Assembly (NCBI GenBank): GCA_004298295.1
Contig: SCUH01000229.1
Coordinates: 1 to 17,009, forward strand
Reading direction: 5' to 3'
From: Betaproteobacteria bacterium
Lineage (GTDB): Bacteria; Pseudomonadota; Gammaproteobacteria; Burkholderiales; SG8-39
DNA length: 17,009 bases
The notes beneath the pieces were generated by a model, which did not search any database, had not been told where the DNA came from, and saw only the letters and a list, made by a program, of their open reading frames with translations. Positions 1 through 8,451 of the stretch are shown here, piece by piece (positions within the stretch are counted from its first letter, which is position 1; every line of letters begins with the position of its first letter). Position numbers and translations under genes: made by a program.

Positions 1-379
1 ACTCGCCCTCGCGGTTGATCTTCAGGCGCGAGGTTTCCATCTGCAGGCAGCCGTTGGCGTGGATGTAGATCGATTCCGTGATCGCCTGCACCTGCTTCTC
101 CAGCTTGGCGTAGTCGTTGCGCCGCAGCACCTTCGGGTCGGCGTCCTCGACGATCTGCGGCAGCGCGGTCCAGCCGATCTGGTGCTCGATTTCGGTGACG
201 AACTGCTCGATGCGGTTGGCGGCCGAAGCGGCCTTCTCACGCGCCAGCGCGATGAGCGAATGGCGCGTCTCGAGATAGGAGAAATAGACGCCGATCGCGC
301 CGCTCAGCACCAGCGCAGTCACCACCAGCGCGATGATGAGCGCGAGATACTTGCGGTAGATGCGGCGACGCGCGGCCAT
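1..379 (-). CDS. Membrane-anchored sensor protein, N-terminal part (probable histidine kinase), cut by window edge
   Basis: Only the first 126 residues are present; the gene continues beyond position 1. The protein starts MAARRRIYRKYLALIIALVV: a basic cytoplasmic tip, one membrane helix at about residues 11-33, then the beginning of an extracytoplasmic region with an amphipathic helical stretch (about 40-70) containing EQFVTEIEHQIGWT. That 'EQF..EIE.QIGWT' pattern after a single N-terminal helix is, from memory, typical of proteobacterial sensor kinases (and some adenylate cyclases) with periplasmic sensing, HAMP and GAF parts, but none of the catalytic domains is in view, so the output domain is inferred. 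The ATG at 379 is chosen because GGGGAAA lies 3 bases upstream and the membrane helix follows directly. It is 101 bases downstream of the TPR gene and may have its own promoter. Alternatives: diguanylate cyclase or adenylate cyclase with the same type of input region. Confidence 0.6.
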   Translation of the reverse strand, partial: MAARRRIYRKYLALIIALVVTALVLSGAIGVYFSYLETRHSLIALAREKAASAANRIEQFVTEIEHQIGWTALPQIVEDADPKVLRRNDYAKLEKQVQAITESIYIHANGCLQMETSRLKINREGE

Positions 380-398
380 GGCTTTCCCCGGCGCCGAG

Positions 399-425
399 GG
401 TCTACCGCGGCCTGCGTCCTGTCAA
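399..425 (-). promoter_or_regulatory. Candidate sigma-70 promoter for the sensor gene
   Basis: Reading leftward, a perfect TTGACA (425-420) is followed after 15 bases by TAGACC (404-399), a poor -10 match. Transcription would start near 392, leaving a short leader before the ATG at 379 that still contains the GGGGAAA ribosome site. The -35 is exact, but the short spacing and weak -10 make this tentative. Confidence 0.3.
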
Positions 426-432
426 CTGCGGC

Positions 433-459
433 GCGCAGCGGGACCCGGTCCCGCTGCGC
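433..459. other. Perfect 12-bp inverted repeat (hairpin) between the TPR and sensor genes
   Basis: The arms GCGCAGCGGGAC (433-444) and GTCCCGCTGCGC (448-459) are exact reverse complements separated by three bases. This GC-rich hairpin starts 21 bases after the stop codon of the TPR gene, where a transcript-end structure would be expected. No T-run follows it on either strand, so it is not a textbook intrinsic terminator; it may stabilise the mRNA 3' end or assist termination. Confidence 0.6.
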
Positions 460-480
460 CGCCCCTGCGCCCCGGCGCGC

Positions 481-2088
481 TTACCGGCTCGCGATCTCCT
501 CGCGCACGCGTTTCAGTTCAGCCCGCGCGCCCGGCGATCCGGACGTGACCGACGCCAGCTTCTCGTAGTGCACGCGCGCCCGGGTCCTGTCGCCGGAACG
601 CTCGGCGGCGAGCGCAGCGCCGTAAAGGCCGCGGAAGCGGTTCGGCTCCTTGCCGATCGAAGCCTCGTACTGCGGGAGCGCCTCCGCAGGACGCTCGGCT
701 TGCATCAGCATATCACCGAGCAGCTCGCGGGCCGGCATGAGCGGGCCGGGCACGACGGCGTGCTTTTCGGTCTGGTCCTCGCGATCCGCAGCCGCGCGCA
801 TGGCCGCGAGCGCTTCATCCTTGCGGCCCTCCGCGTACGCGTTCCACGCCGACACGATCTGCGCCTGGATCTCGGTCAGCTCGGCCCAATAGCCCAGCTT
901 GCGCTCGACGAGCACCTTGTGCAGCTCGCGCAGTCGCGCCACCTCTTTGCGTGCGCCCGCCGCGTCCCCGCTGCGCGCTGCGCCCAGCCCGCGCGCATAA
1001 ACGACGAGCGATTCGGCGTGCGGAAAGCGCTTCCAGTGCGTGTCCTTGATCGCCGCCGGGAGCTCCAGTCGTGCCGCCTCGCTCCACTGGCCACGCTCGA
1101 GCGCGAGACGCGCCGGAATCGCCGCATAGCCGAAAGCCTCCGCGAAATTCACCTCGTGCGCGAGCGGCTGCATGGCGCGACCCTGCGCCCAGACGCCCTC
1201 CGCGGCTGCGTCGTCGGCCAGCTGCAGATAGGCGTACACCATGTAATCCCACGCGTGCGGCGTCTGCGGTTTGACTCCGGTGTCGGCCGCAGCGCTGGCG
1301 GTGTTCGAAGCCACCGATTCGCGCCAGAAACCGACGCGCGTGAAGATATGCGAGGGCATGTGCTGCGCGTGCGCGGCCCCCGGCGCCACCTTGGCGTAGC
1401 GTTTGGCCGCCTCGAGCCCCTTGGCCGCTATCGGCGGGAAGTCGTAGCTGTGAATCAGGTAGTGCGCAACACCCGGGTGCCGCGGATGAGAGACGAACAG
1501 CGGCTCGAGCAGCGCCGCCGCCTTGAGCGGGCGCTCGTATTGCTTGTCGTTCAGATCATGGTTTGCACTGACCGCCAGGGCGTAAAGGATCTTCGCCTCG
1601 ATATCATCCGGATACTTGGCCGCGAGCTTGCCCATCGCCTGCTCGTAGGCGAGCGCGCGCGGCCGGTGCGGCGTGTTGGCGTGGTCCCGGTACAGCTCGG
1701 CGAGCGCGTCGATGTAGTCGCGTTCGCGCGGCGTGCCGGCGCCCGTGGCGCGGGCCTTCTCGATGGCGTCACTGCCGTCCTTGAGCTTCAGGCTCACCGG
1801 CCAGCCAAAGGGATTATCGGAATACACCATCGCCAGGCCCCAATGCGCCATGCCGCAGCGCGGATCGAGCTGCGAGATTTCCTCGAATGCGCGCTTGCCT
1901 CTGCCCCAGTCGAAGGAGTGGTAGAGCGCCATGGCGCGGTGAAACCTGTCCTGCGCCGCGCTGGAGCAGGACACCTGGAACCTGACGTTGCCCAGTTCCC
2001 TGTCACTCGCCTTGGATTGCGCGAACGCCTCGCTCGCCAGCAGCGCTGCGAACACCGCCATGGCGAGACCTGATTGCAAGAGCTTCAT
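481..2088 (-). CDS. Exported tetratricopeptide-repeat protein of unknown function
   Basis: This 535-residue protein has no assigned function that I recognise. The start at 2088 is chosen over an in-frame ATG at 2175 because AGGAGG lies 6 bases upstream of it and it begins with a clean signal peptide (MKLLQSGLAMAVFAALLASE, likely cut after AFA at residue 23). The mature part shows TPR-like helical pairs: residues 44-90 (FHRAMALYHSFDW, ending in AHWGLAMVYSDNPFGW), repeats through the middle, and a C-terminal pair at about 480-525 (LPQYEASI, LYGAALAAERSGDRTRARVHY). Cys41 and Cys78 could form a disulfide in the periplasm. Residues 201-254 are rich in histidine (204, 209, 213, 240, 243, 247) and include AHAQHMPSHIFTRVGFW, a block I recall as conserved in this uncharacterised bacterial family. 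A scaffold or binding role is inferred only from the TPR fold. Confidence 0.85.
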   Translation of the reverse strand: MKLLQSGLAMAVFAALLASEAFAQSKASDRELGNVRFQVSCSSAAQDRFHRAMALYHSFDWGRGKRAFEEISQLDPRCGMAHWGLAMVYSDNPFGWPVSLKLKDGSDAIEKARATGAGTPRERDYIDALAELYRDHANTPHRPRALAYEQAMGKLAAKYPDDIEAKILYALAVSANHDLNDKQYERPLKAAALLEPLFVSHPRHPGVAHYLIHSYDFPPIAAKGLEAAKRYAKVAPGAAHAQHMPSHIFTRVGFWRESVASNTASAAADTGVKPQTPHAWDYMVYAYLQLADDAAAEGVWAQGRAMQPLAHEVNFAEAFGYAAIPARLALERGQWSEAARLELPAAIKDTHWKRFPHAESLVVYARGLGAARSGDAAGARKEVARLRELHKVLVERKLGYWAELTEIQAQIVSAWNAYAEGRKDEALAAMRAAADREDQTEKHAVVPGPLMPARELLGDMLMQAERPAEALPQYEASIGKEPNRFRGLYGAALAAERSGDRTRARVHYEKLASVTSGSPGARAELKRVREEIASR

Positions 2089-2094
2089 TGCCTG

Positions 2095-2100
2095 CCTCCT
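2095..2100 (-). promoter_or_regulatory. Shine-Dalgarno site deciding the TPR protein start
   Basis: AGGAGG lies 6 bases before the ATG at 2088. The alternative ATG at 2175 has no comparable site, and starting there would place a second hydrophobic stretch ahead of a complete signal peptide. Confidence 0.85.
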
Positions 2101-2208
2101 CTTGACTTGCGCCAGTCCGGAAAGGGTCAGCGTGCACAGCGCGACGATCCGAATCAGCAACCGGACCGGATTCATGTTGTCCCGGCTAGTGAGTGAGACT
2201 CATTTCAT

Positions 2209-2236
2209 AGTTTACACGTTGAAGACGTCACGGCAA
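2209..2236 (-). promoter_or_regulatory. Candidate promoter for the TPR gene
   Basis: TTGCCG (2236-2231), a 16-base spacer and TAAACT (2214-2209) form a moderate sigma-70 match just beyond the gltD stop codon. The predicted start of transcription, near 2202, falls at a 13-base interrupted palindrome, TGAGT-n3-ACTCA (2190-2202), that could be an operator. No terminator was seen between gltD and this site, so read-through from gltBD is also possible. Confidence 0.3.
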
Positions 2237-2244
2237 CCGAGTCC

Positions 2245-3702
2245 TCAACGCGGAAGTACGGAGGCCCCGGTGAGGAATTCGTCCACCGCGCGGGCGCACT
2301 GCCGGCCCTCGCGGATCGCCCACACCACGAGCGACTGGCCGCGGCGCAGGTCACCGGCGGCGAACACTTTCGGCGCGCTGGTGGCGTAGCTGCGCTTGCC
2401 CTCGGTGTCCGCCTTGGCGTTGCCGCGTGCGTCCTTTTCGACGCCAAAGGCCTCCAGCATCGATGGCCACGGCGAGACGAAGCCCATCGCGAGCAGCACC
2501 AGGTCGGCGGGCAGCGTGAACTCCGAGCCCGCGATCTCGACCATCCTGCCGTCCTTCCACTCGAGCCGCACCAGCCTGAGGGCTTTCACCCTGCCGGCCT
2601 CGCCGATGAATTCCTTGGTTGCGACCGACCAGTCGCGCTCGCAACCCTCTTCGTGCGATGACGATGTCCGCAGACGCGTCGGCCAGTACGGCCACACCGG
2701 GTTGCGCGCGGCATCGGGCGGCATCGGCAGGAGTTCGAGCTGGGTCACGGAAAGCGCGCCGTGGCGGTTCGAGGTGCCGACGCAATCCGAACCGGTGTCG
2801 CCGCCGCCGATCACGACGACGCGCTTGCCGCTTGCCCAAAGCGCCTTCACCTGAGGATCGCCCGCGATGCGCCGGCTTTGCAGCGGCAGGAACTCCATGG
2901 CGAAGTGCACGCCATCGAGCTCGCGTCCCGGCAGCGGCAGGTCGCGCGGCTGTTCAGCGCCGCCCGCCAGCACCACGGCGTCGTATTCCGAGAGCACCTG
3001 CTGCGGCGCGACAGCCTGCGCCGGCGCATTGCCCGCGCCGACCGGCGCTGCGCCCACGACGTGGTTGACGCGGAACTCGACGCCTTCGGCGCGCAGCTGC
3101 TCGACGCGCCGGTCGATCTGCCATTTTTCCAGCTTGAAATCGGGTATGCCGTAGCGCAGCAGCCCGCCGACGCGGTCGTTCTTCTCGAACACCACGACGA
3201 CGTGCCCTGCGCGCGCCAGCTGCTGTGCGCAGGCAAGCCCGGCCGGCCCCGAGCCGACCACGGCGATGCGCTTGCCGGTCTTGACGAGCGCCGGCAGCGG
3301 CTGCACCCAACCCGCCTCCCAGGCCCTGTCGATGATCGCGTGCTCGATCGACTTGATGCCGACCGGGTCGCTGTTGATGCGCAGCGTGCAGGCCTCCTCG
3401 CACGGCGCCGGGCACACGCGCCCGGTGAACTCCGGGAAGTTATTGGTCGAATGCAGCACCTCGATGGCGCGTTCCCAGTCCTGCCGGAAGACGAGGTCGT
3501 TCCAATCGGGAATGATGTTGTTGATCGGACAGCCCGACATGCAGAACGGCGTGCCGCAGTCCATGCAGCGGGCACCCTGCACCTTGGCTTCGGCGTCGGT
3601 CAGATGGACGACGAACTCGCGGTAGTGCTTCTTGCGCTGCTCCGGCGCTTCGGCGGCCTCGTACAGGCGCTGGTACTCGAGAAATCCCGTGACCTTGCCC
3701 AT
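2245..3702 (-). CDS. gltD: Glutamate synthase (NADPH) small subunit
   Basis: The 485-residue beta subunit of GOGAT takes electrons from NADPH through FAD and iron-sulfur clusters and passes them to the large subunit GltB, which makes glutamate from glutamine and 2-oxoglutarate. Visible features: an N-terminal iron-sulfur region with Cys46, 49, 54 and 58 (CMDCGTPFCMSGC) and Cys97, 101 and 105 (CPAPCEEAC); an FAD-binding Rossmann motif VVGSGPAGLACAQQLA at about 148-163 followed by GGLLRYGIPDFKL; a second dinucleotide (NADPH) motif VVVIGGGDTGSDCVGTSNRHG at about 295; and the C-terminal VFAAGDLRRGQSLVVWAI flavin motif. The length is normal for the family. The ATG at 3702 directly follows the TGA of gltB with no gap, and GGAAGG lies 11 bases upstream, so translation is probably coupled to gltB. 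The subunits act in the cytoplasm. Confidence 0.97.
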   Translation of the reverse strand: MGKVTGFLEYQRLYEAAEAPEQRKKHYREFVVHLTDAEAKVQGARCMDCGTPFCMSGCPINNIIPDWNDLVFRQDWERAIEVLHSTNNFPEFTGRVCPAPCEEACTLRINSDPVGIKSIEHAIIDRAWEAGWVQPLPALVKTGKRIAVVGSGPAGLACAQQLARAGHVVVVFEKNDRVGGLLRYGIPDFKLEKWQIDRRVEQLRAEGVEFRVNHVVGAAPVGAGNAPAQAVAPQQVLSEYDAVVLAGGAEQPRDLPLPGRELDGVHFAMEFLPLQSRRIAGDPQVKALWASGKRVVVIGGGDTGSDCVGTSNRHGALSVTQLELLPMPPDAARNPVWPYWPTRLRTSSSHEEGCERDWSVATKEFIGEAGRVKALRLVRLEWKDGRMVEIAGSEFTLPADLVLLAMGFVSPWPSMLEAFGVEKDARGNAKADTEGKRSYATSAPKVFAAGDLRRGQSLVVWAIREGRQCARAVDEFLTGASVLPR

Positions 3703-6700
3703 TCAGGCCGCTGCCTTCCGCTGTGCCGCCGCAAGCTCTCCCAGCGCGCGCCGGTATTCCTTGGGAAAGACCTTCACGAAATGCAGCCTGCGCTCGGACC
3801 AGTGCTCCAGGATCGCGTGGGCGCGGCTGCTCCCGGTATGGCGCGCGTGGCGCTCGATGAGCGCCTTCAGCATCGGCTCGTCGCATTGGCCCAGGTGCCA
3901 CAAGTCGCGCGACACCTTGGCCTGCTGCTCGCTTTCCATCAGCACCGGCTCGAAATCGACCATCGCCGTATTGCAGCGCTTGGCGAACTCGCCGTCGACG
4001 TCGTAGACGTAGGCGATGCCGCCCGACATGCCCGCGGCAAAGTTCCTCCCCGTGAGCCCGAGCACGGCCACGGTGCCGCCCGTCATGTACTCGCAGCCAT
4101 GGTCGCCGAGGCCCTCGACGACCGCCTGCGCACCCGAGTTGCGCACCGCGAAGCGCTCGCCCGCGACGCCGCGGAAGTAGGCTTCGCCGGCGATGGCGCC
4201 GTAAAGCACCACGTTGCCGGTGATGATGTTGTCACCCGGCTCGCCCCGGAACTTCGGCGACGGCTGCACCGAGATGCGGCCGCCCGACAAACCTTTGCCG
4301 CAATAGTCGTTGGTCTCGCCGATGAGATCGAGCGTGACGCCGCGCGCGAGGAAGGCGCCGAAGCTCTGTCCTGCGGAACCCGCCAGACGCACGTGGATCG
4401 TGTCGTCCGGCAGGCCGTCGTGGCCGTAGCGCCGGGCGATTTCCCACGACAGCATGGTGCCGACGGTGCGGTTGACGTTGCGGATCGGCGTCTCGATGCG
4501 CACTTTTTCGCCGCGTTCGAGCGCCGGGCGCGCGAGCTCGATGAGGCGATTGTCGAGCGCCTTCTCCAGCGCGTGATCCTGCCGCTCGCAGTAATAGCGC
4601 GCCACGCCGTCCGGCAGCTGCGGGCTCGCAAAGATCCGGCTGAAATCGAGTCCCTTCGCCTTCCAGTGCTCGATTCCGCGCTTCATGTCGAGCAGGTCGA
4701 CGCGCCCGATCAGCTCGCCGAAGCGACGCACGCCGAGCCGCGCCATCAGCTCGCGCACTTCCTCGGCGACGAAGAAGAAATAATTGACGATGTGCTCCGG
4801 CTTGCCGGAGAAACGCTTGCGCAGCACCGGATCCTGCGTCGCTACGCCCACCGGACAGGTGTTGAGGTGACACTTGCGCATCATGATGCAGCCCTGCACG
4901 ACGAGCGGCGCGGTGGCGAAACCGAACTCGTCCGCCCCCAGGATGGCCCCGATGACGACGTCGCGTCCGGTCTTGATCTGGCCGTCGACCTGCACCGCGA
5001 TGCGGCCCCGCAGGCGATTGAGGGTCAGGGTCTGCTGCGTTTCGGCAAGGCCCAGTTCCCAGGGCGTGCCCGCGTGCTTGATCGACGACCACGGCGAGGC
5101 CCCGGTGCCGCCGTCGTGGCCGGAGATCGTGACGTGATCGGCTTTCGCCTTCGACACGCCCGCCGCCACGGTGCCGACGCCGACCTCCGAAACCAGCTTC
5201 ACCGAGATCGACGCGGTCGGATTGGCGTTCTTCAGGTCGTGAATCAGCTGCGCCAGATCCTCGATCGAGTAGATATCGTGGTGCGGTGGCGGTGAAATGA
5301 GTTCCACCCCCGGCGTGGCATAGCGCAATTCCGCGATGTACTCGGACACCTTGCGCCCGGGCAGCTGGCCGCCCTCGCCGGGCTTGGCCCCTTGCGCCAT
5401 CTTGATCTGGATCTGCTCCGCACTGGCCAGGTACTCGGCAGTGACGCCGAAGCGCCCCGAAGCGACCTGCTTGATCTTCGACTTCAGGGTATCGCCTTCG
5501 GCGAGCGCGATGTCCGCCTCGACGCGCCCCGCGCCCAGGCGCGAGCGCAGGGTTTCGCCCAGCTTGACCGGCGCGTAACGCCGCCGGTCCTCCCCGCCCT
5601 CGCCGGTGTTCGACTTGCCGCCAATGCGGTTCATCGCCACCGCGAGCGTGGTATGGGCTTCGGTCGAGATCGAGCCGAGCGACATGGCGCCGCTCGAAAA
5701 GCGCTTCACGATTTCGCTGGCGGGTTCGACTTCCTCGAGCGGGACCGGGGCGACGCGGTCGATACGGAACTCGAACAGTCCGCGGAACGTCATGTGACGG
5801 CGGGACTGATCGTTGATGATCTGCGCGTACTCCTTGTAAGTGGAGTAGGACTGCTGGCGCGTGGCGCTCTGCAGCTTGGCGATGGCGTCGGGCGTCCACA
5901 TGTGCTCTTCGCCGCGCACGCGCCAGGCGTACTCGCCACCGGCGTCGAGCGCATGCGCGAGCACCGGATCATTGCCGAAGCCCGCGCGGTGCAGCCGGAT
6001 CGCCTCTTCGGCGATCTCGAACAGGCCGATGCCCTCCACCGAGGACGTCGTGCCGGAAAAATACTTGTCCACCAGCGAGCGCTTCAGCCCCACCGCCTCG
6101 AAGATCTGCGCGCCGGTGTACGACATGTAAGTCGAGATGCCCATCTTCGACATCACCTTGCGCAGCCCCTTGCCGATCGCCTTGACGTAGCTCCTCACCG
6201 CCTTGCCCTGGGCCGCGACATCTCCGGGGCGCATCGCCAGCACCGATTCGAGCGCCACATAGGGGTGGACCGCTTCGGCGCCGTAACCGCCGAGCAGCGC
6301 AAAATGGTGCACTTCGCGCGCCGAGCCGGTCTCGACCACCAGGCCGGCGCTCGTCCGCAGGCCCTTGCCGACCAGATGCTGGTGGATCGCCGACAACGCA
6401 AGCAACGCCGGTATCGCGACGCGCTCTGCGCTCAGCTTGCGGTCCGACACCACCAGGATCGAGTAGCCGCCGCGCACCGCGTCCTCGGCCTGTGCGCACA
6501 GCGACGCCAACCGCGCCTCGATCGCCTCCTTGCCCCAGACCACCGGGTAGGTGATATCGAGTTCGTCGGCGCGGAACTTGCCGCCGGTATAGCGCTCGAT
6601 ATGACGGATCTTCTCCATCTCGAAGAAATCGAGCACCGGCTGGCTCACCTCGAGTCGCAGCGGCGGGTTCATCTCGTCGATGCCGAGCAGATTCGGCTTG

Positions 6701-8349
6701 GGGCCGATGAACGACACCAGCGACATCACCAGCTCCTCGCGGGTCGAATCGATCGGCGGATTGGTGACCTGCGCGAACAGCTGCTTGAAGTAGTGGTACA
6801 GGGTGCGGTTCTTGTCCGACAGCACGGCGAGCGGCGAATCGTTGCCCATCGCGCCGACCGGCTCCTCGCCGTTGTCGGCCATCGGCGCCATGATGAACTT
6901 CAGGTCTTCCTGGGTGTAACCGAAGGCCTGCTGGCGATCGAGCAGGCCGACCGGCGAGCGCAGCGGCGGCGTCTTGTCGCTCTCGACGTCGTCGAGCTTG
7001 ACCCGGATGCGCTCGATCCATTCGGCGTACGGCTTCGCACCGGCAAGCGACTCCTTCAGCTCGCGGTCGTCGACGATGCGGCCTTTTTCCAGGTCGACCA
7101 GGAACATCTTGCCCGGCTGCAGGCGCCACTTCTTGACGATCCGCTCTTCAGGGATCGGCAGACAGCCGCACTCGGAGCCCATGATCACCAGGTCGTCGTC
7201 GGTGACGATGTAGCGCGATGGCCGCAGGCCGTTGCGATCGAGGGTGGCGCCGATCTGCCGGCCATCGGTGAAAGCGATCGACGCCGGACCGTCCCAGGGC
7301 TCCATCATCGCGGCGTGGTATTCGTAGAACGCGCGCCGCGACGCATCCATGAGCGTGTGGTTCTCCCACGCCTCCGGAATCATCATCATCATGGCGTGCG
7401 CCACCGAGTAGCCGCCCATCACCAGGAGCTCGAGCGCGTTGTCGAAGGACGCCGAGTCCGATTGCCCGTCGTAGATCAGCGGCCAGATCTTGTTCAGGTC
7501 GTCGCCGAGCACCGGGCTCGAGATCGCCCCCTGGCGGGCGCGGATCCAGTTGACGTTGCCGCGCAGCGTGTTGATCTCGCCGTTGTGGCAGATCAGGCGG
7601 AACGGATGCGCCAGGTCCCAGGACGGAAAGGTATTGGTGGAAAAGCGCTGGTGCACCATGGCCAGCGCGGACTCCAGCCGCGGATCCTTCAGATCGAGGT
7701 AGTACTCGCCGACCTGATAGGCCAGCAGCATGCCCTTGTAGACGAGCGTCCGCGCCGACATGGACGGGACGTAGAACTCCTTGCCGTGCGCCAGGCGCAA
7801 CGCCTGGATCGCATGCCCGGCGCTCTTGCGGATGATGTAGAGCTTGCGCTCGAGGCCGTCGGTCACGGTGACGCTCTTGCCGCGGCCGATGAACACCATG
7901 CGGATGACCGGCTCGAGCTTGCGCGCCGGCTCGGCCAGGTCCGAGTTGTCTACCGGAACGTCGCGCCAGCCGAGGAGAACCTGGCCTTCGTCCTTGATCG
8001 CGCGCTCCAGTTCGTACTCGCAGGCGAATCGCGAGGCGGGCTCGCGCGGCAGAAACACCATGCCGACGCCATATTGGCCTACAGGCGGCAACGCCACCCC
8101 CTGCGCCGCCATTTCTGCGCGCAGAAACCGGTCCGGGATCTGGACCAGCAGGCCGGCACCGTCGGAGAGCTTCGGATCCCAGCCCACGGCACCACGGTGG
8201 GTCAGGTTCTTAAGGACAGTGAGTCCTTGCTCAATAATTGCGTGGGACTTCCTGCCCTTGATGTGCGCAACGAAGCCGACGCCACAGGCGTCGTGCTCGT
8301 GCTGCGGGTGATACAAGCCCTGAGCAGCCGGCAACGAACAGGATTCCAC
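3703..8349 (-). CDS. gltB: Glutamate synthase (NADPH) large subunit, GTG start
   Basis: The 1548-residue alpha subunit of GOGAT hydrolyses glutamine in its amidotransferase domain and channels ammonia to the FMN site, where 2-oxoglutarate becomes glutamate. Domain order: class II (Ntn) amidotransferase from Cys22 (ACGVGFVAHIKGRKSH; Cys22 is expected to become the mature N-terminus after propeptide removal) to about 420; the central domain; the FMN and 2-oxoglutarate domain with GEGGEDRRRY and the three 3Fe-4S cysteines 1154, 1160 and 1165 (CIMMRKCHLNTCPVGVATQ); and the C-terminal GXGXG beta-helix (GDNIITGNVVLYGA, then GGTVAVLGLTGRNFAAGMSG). The GTG at 8349 is preferred: AAAGG lies 7 bases upstream, and the 21-residue propeptide VESCSLPAAQGLYHPQHEHD-A has the usual length. 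An in-frame ATG at 8451 would add 34 residues and remove most of the leader, overlapping the likely promoter. It is co-transcribed with gltD. Confidence 0.96.
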   Translation of the reverse strand: MESCSLPAAQGLYHPQHEHDACGVGFVAHIKGRKSHAIIEQGLTVLKNLTHRGAVGWDPKLSDGAGLLVQIPDRFLRAEMAAQGVALPPVGQYGVGMVFLPREPASRFACEYELERAIKDEGQVLLGWRDVPVDNSDLAEPARKLEPVIRMVFIGRGKSVTVTDGLERKLYIIRKSAGHAIQALRLAHGKEFYVPSMSARTLVYKGMLLAYQVGEYYLDLKDPRLESALAMVHQRFSTNTFPSWDLAHPFRLICHNGEINTLRGNVNWIRARQGAISSPVLGDDLNKIWPLIYDGQSDSASFDNALELLVMGGYSVAHAMMMMIPEAWENHTLMDASRRAFYEYHAAMMEPWDGPASIAFTDGRQIGATLDRNGLRPSRYIVTDDDLVIMGSECGCLPIPEERIVKKWRLQPGKMFLVDLEKGRIVDDRELKESLAGAKPYAEWIERIRVKLDDVESDKTPPLRSPVGLLDRQQAFGYTQEDLKFIMAPMADNGEEPVGAMGNDSPLAVLSDKNRTLYHYFKQLFAQVTNPPIDSTREELVMSLVSFIGPKPNLLGIDEMNPPLRLEVSQPVLDFFEMEKIRHIERYTGGKFRADELDITYPVVWGKEAIEARLASLCAQAEDAVRGGYSILVVSDRKLSAERVAIPALLALSAIHQHLVGKGLRTSAGLVVETGSAREVHHFALLGGYGAEAVHPYVALESVLAMRPGDVAAQGKAVRSYVKAIGKGLRKVMSKMGISTYMSYTGAQIFEAVGLKRSLVDKYFSGTTSSVEGIGLFEIAEEAIRLHRAGFGNDPVLAHALDAGGEYAWRVRGEEHMWTPDAIAKLQSATRQQSYSTYKEYAQIINDQSRRHMTFRGLFEFRIDRVAPVPLEEVEPASEIVKRFSSGAMSLGSISTEAHTTLAVAMNRIGGKSNTGEGGEDRRRYAPVKLGETLRSRLGAGRVEADIALAEGDTLKSKIKQVASGRFGVTAEYLASAEQIQIKMAQGAKPGEGGQLPGRKVSEYIAELRYATPGVELISPPPHHDIYSIEDLAQLIHDLKNANPTASISVKLVSEVGVGTVAAGVSKAKADHVTISGHDGGTGASPWSSIKHAGTPWELGLAETQQTLTLNRLRGRIAVQVDGQIKTGRDVVIGAILGADEFGFATAPLVVQGCIMMRKCHLNTCPVGVATQDPVLRKRFSGKPEHIVNYFFFVAEEVRELMARLGVRRFGELIGRVDLLDMKRGIEHWKAKGLDFSRIFASPQLPDGVARYYCERQDHALEKALDNRLIELARPALERGEKVRIETPIRNVNRTVGTMLSWEIARRYGHDGLPDDTIHVRLAGSAGQSFGAFLARGVTLDLIGETNDYCGKGLSGGRISVQPSPKFRGEPGDNIITGNVVLYGAIAGEAYFRGVAGERFAVRNSGAQAVVEGLGDHGCEYMTGGTVAVLGLTGRNFAAGMSGGIAYVYDVDGEFAKRCNTAMVDFEPVLMESEQQAKVSRDLWHLGQCDEPMLKALIERHARHTGSSRAHAILEHWSERRLHFVKVFPKEYRRALGELAAAQRKAAA

Positions 8350-8422
8350 AAGCAAGCCTTTGATCCAATTATGAATTCGCCGCGTTCTGCCGCTATGCAC
8401 AAAAACCGCGGACGAACTTTGA

Positions 8423-8451
8423 AATATACCTACCGAAACCCAACGAAACAA
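8423..8451 (-). promoter_or_regulatory. Candidate sigma-70 promoter of gltBD
   Basis: TTGTTT (8451-8446), a 17-base spacer and TATATT (8428-8423, five of six matches to the -10 consensus) lie in the 146-base gap between aroB and gltB. Transcription would begin near 8416, giving a leader of about 67 bases before the GTG at 8349. The -35 is weak (three of six), so an activator may be needed. A sigma-54-like site overlaps it at 8447-8462. Confidence 0.45.

Noticed and set aside
568..2073. A 501-codon plus-strand open frame opposite the TPR gene
   Set aside because: Arg/Leu/His-rich low-information translation; the minus-strand gene has a signal peptide, a strong Shine-Dalgarno site and TPR-like helices.
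2089..2175. A 29-residue N-terminal extension of the TPR protein from the ATG at 2175
   Set aside because: The downstream ATG at 2088 has AGGAGG at ideal spacing and a complete signal peptide; the extension would sit in front of it.
2761..5295. An 844-codon plus-strand open frame antisense to gltD and gltB
   Set aside because: It lies opposite strongly supported gltD/gltB motifs and encodes a His/Arg/Asp/Leu-rich composition without recognisable domains. Long antisense frames are expected in GC-rich coding DNA.
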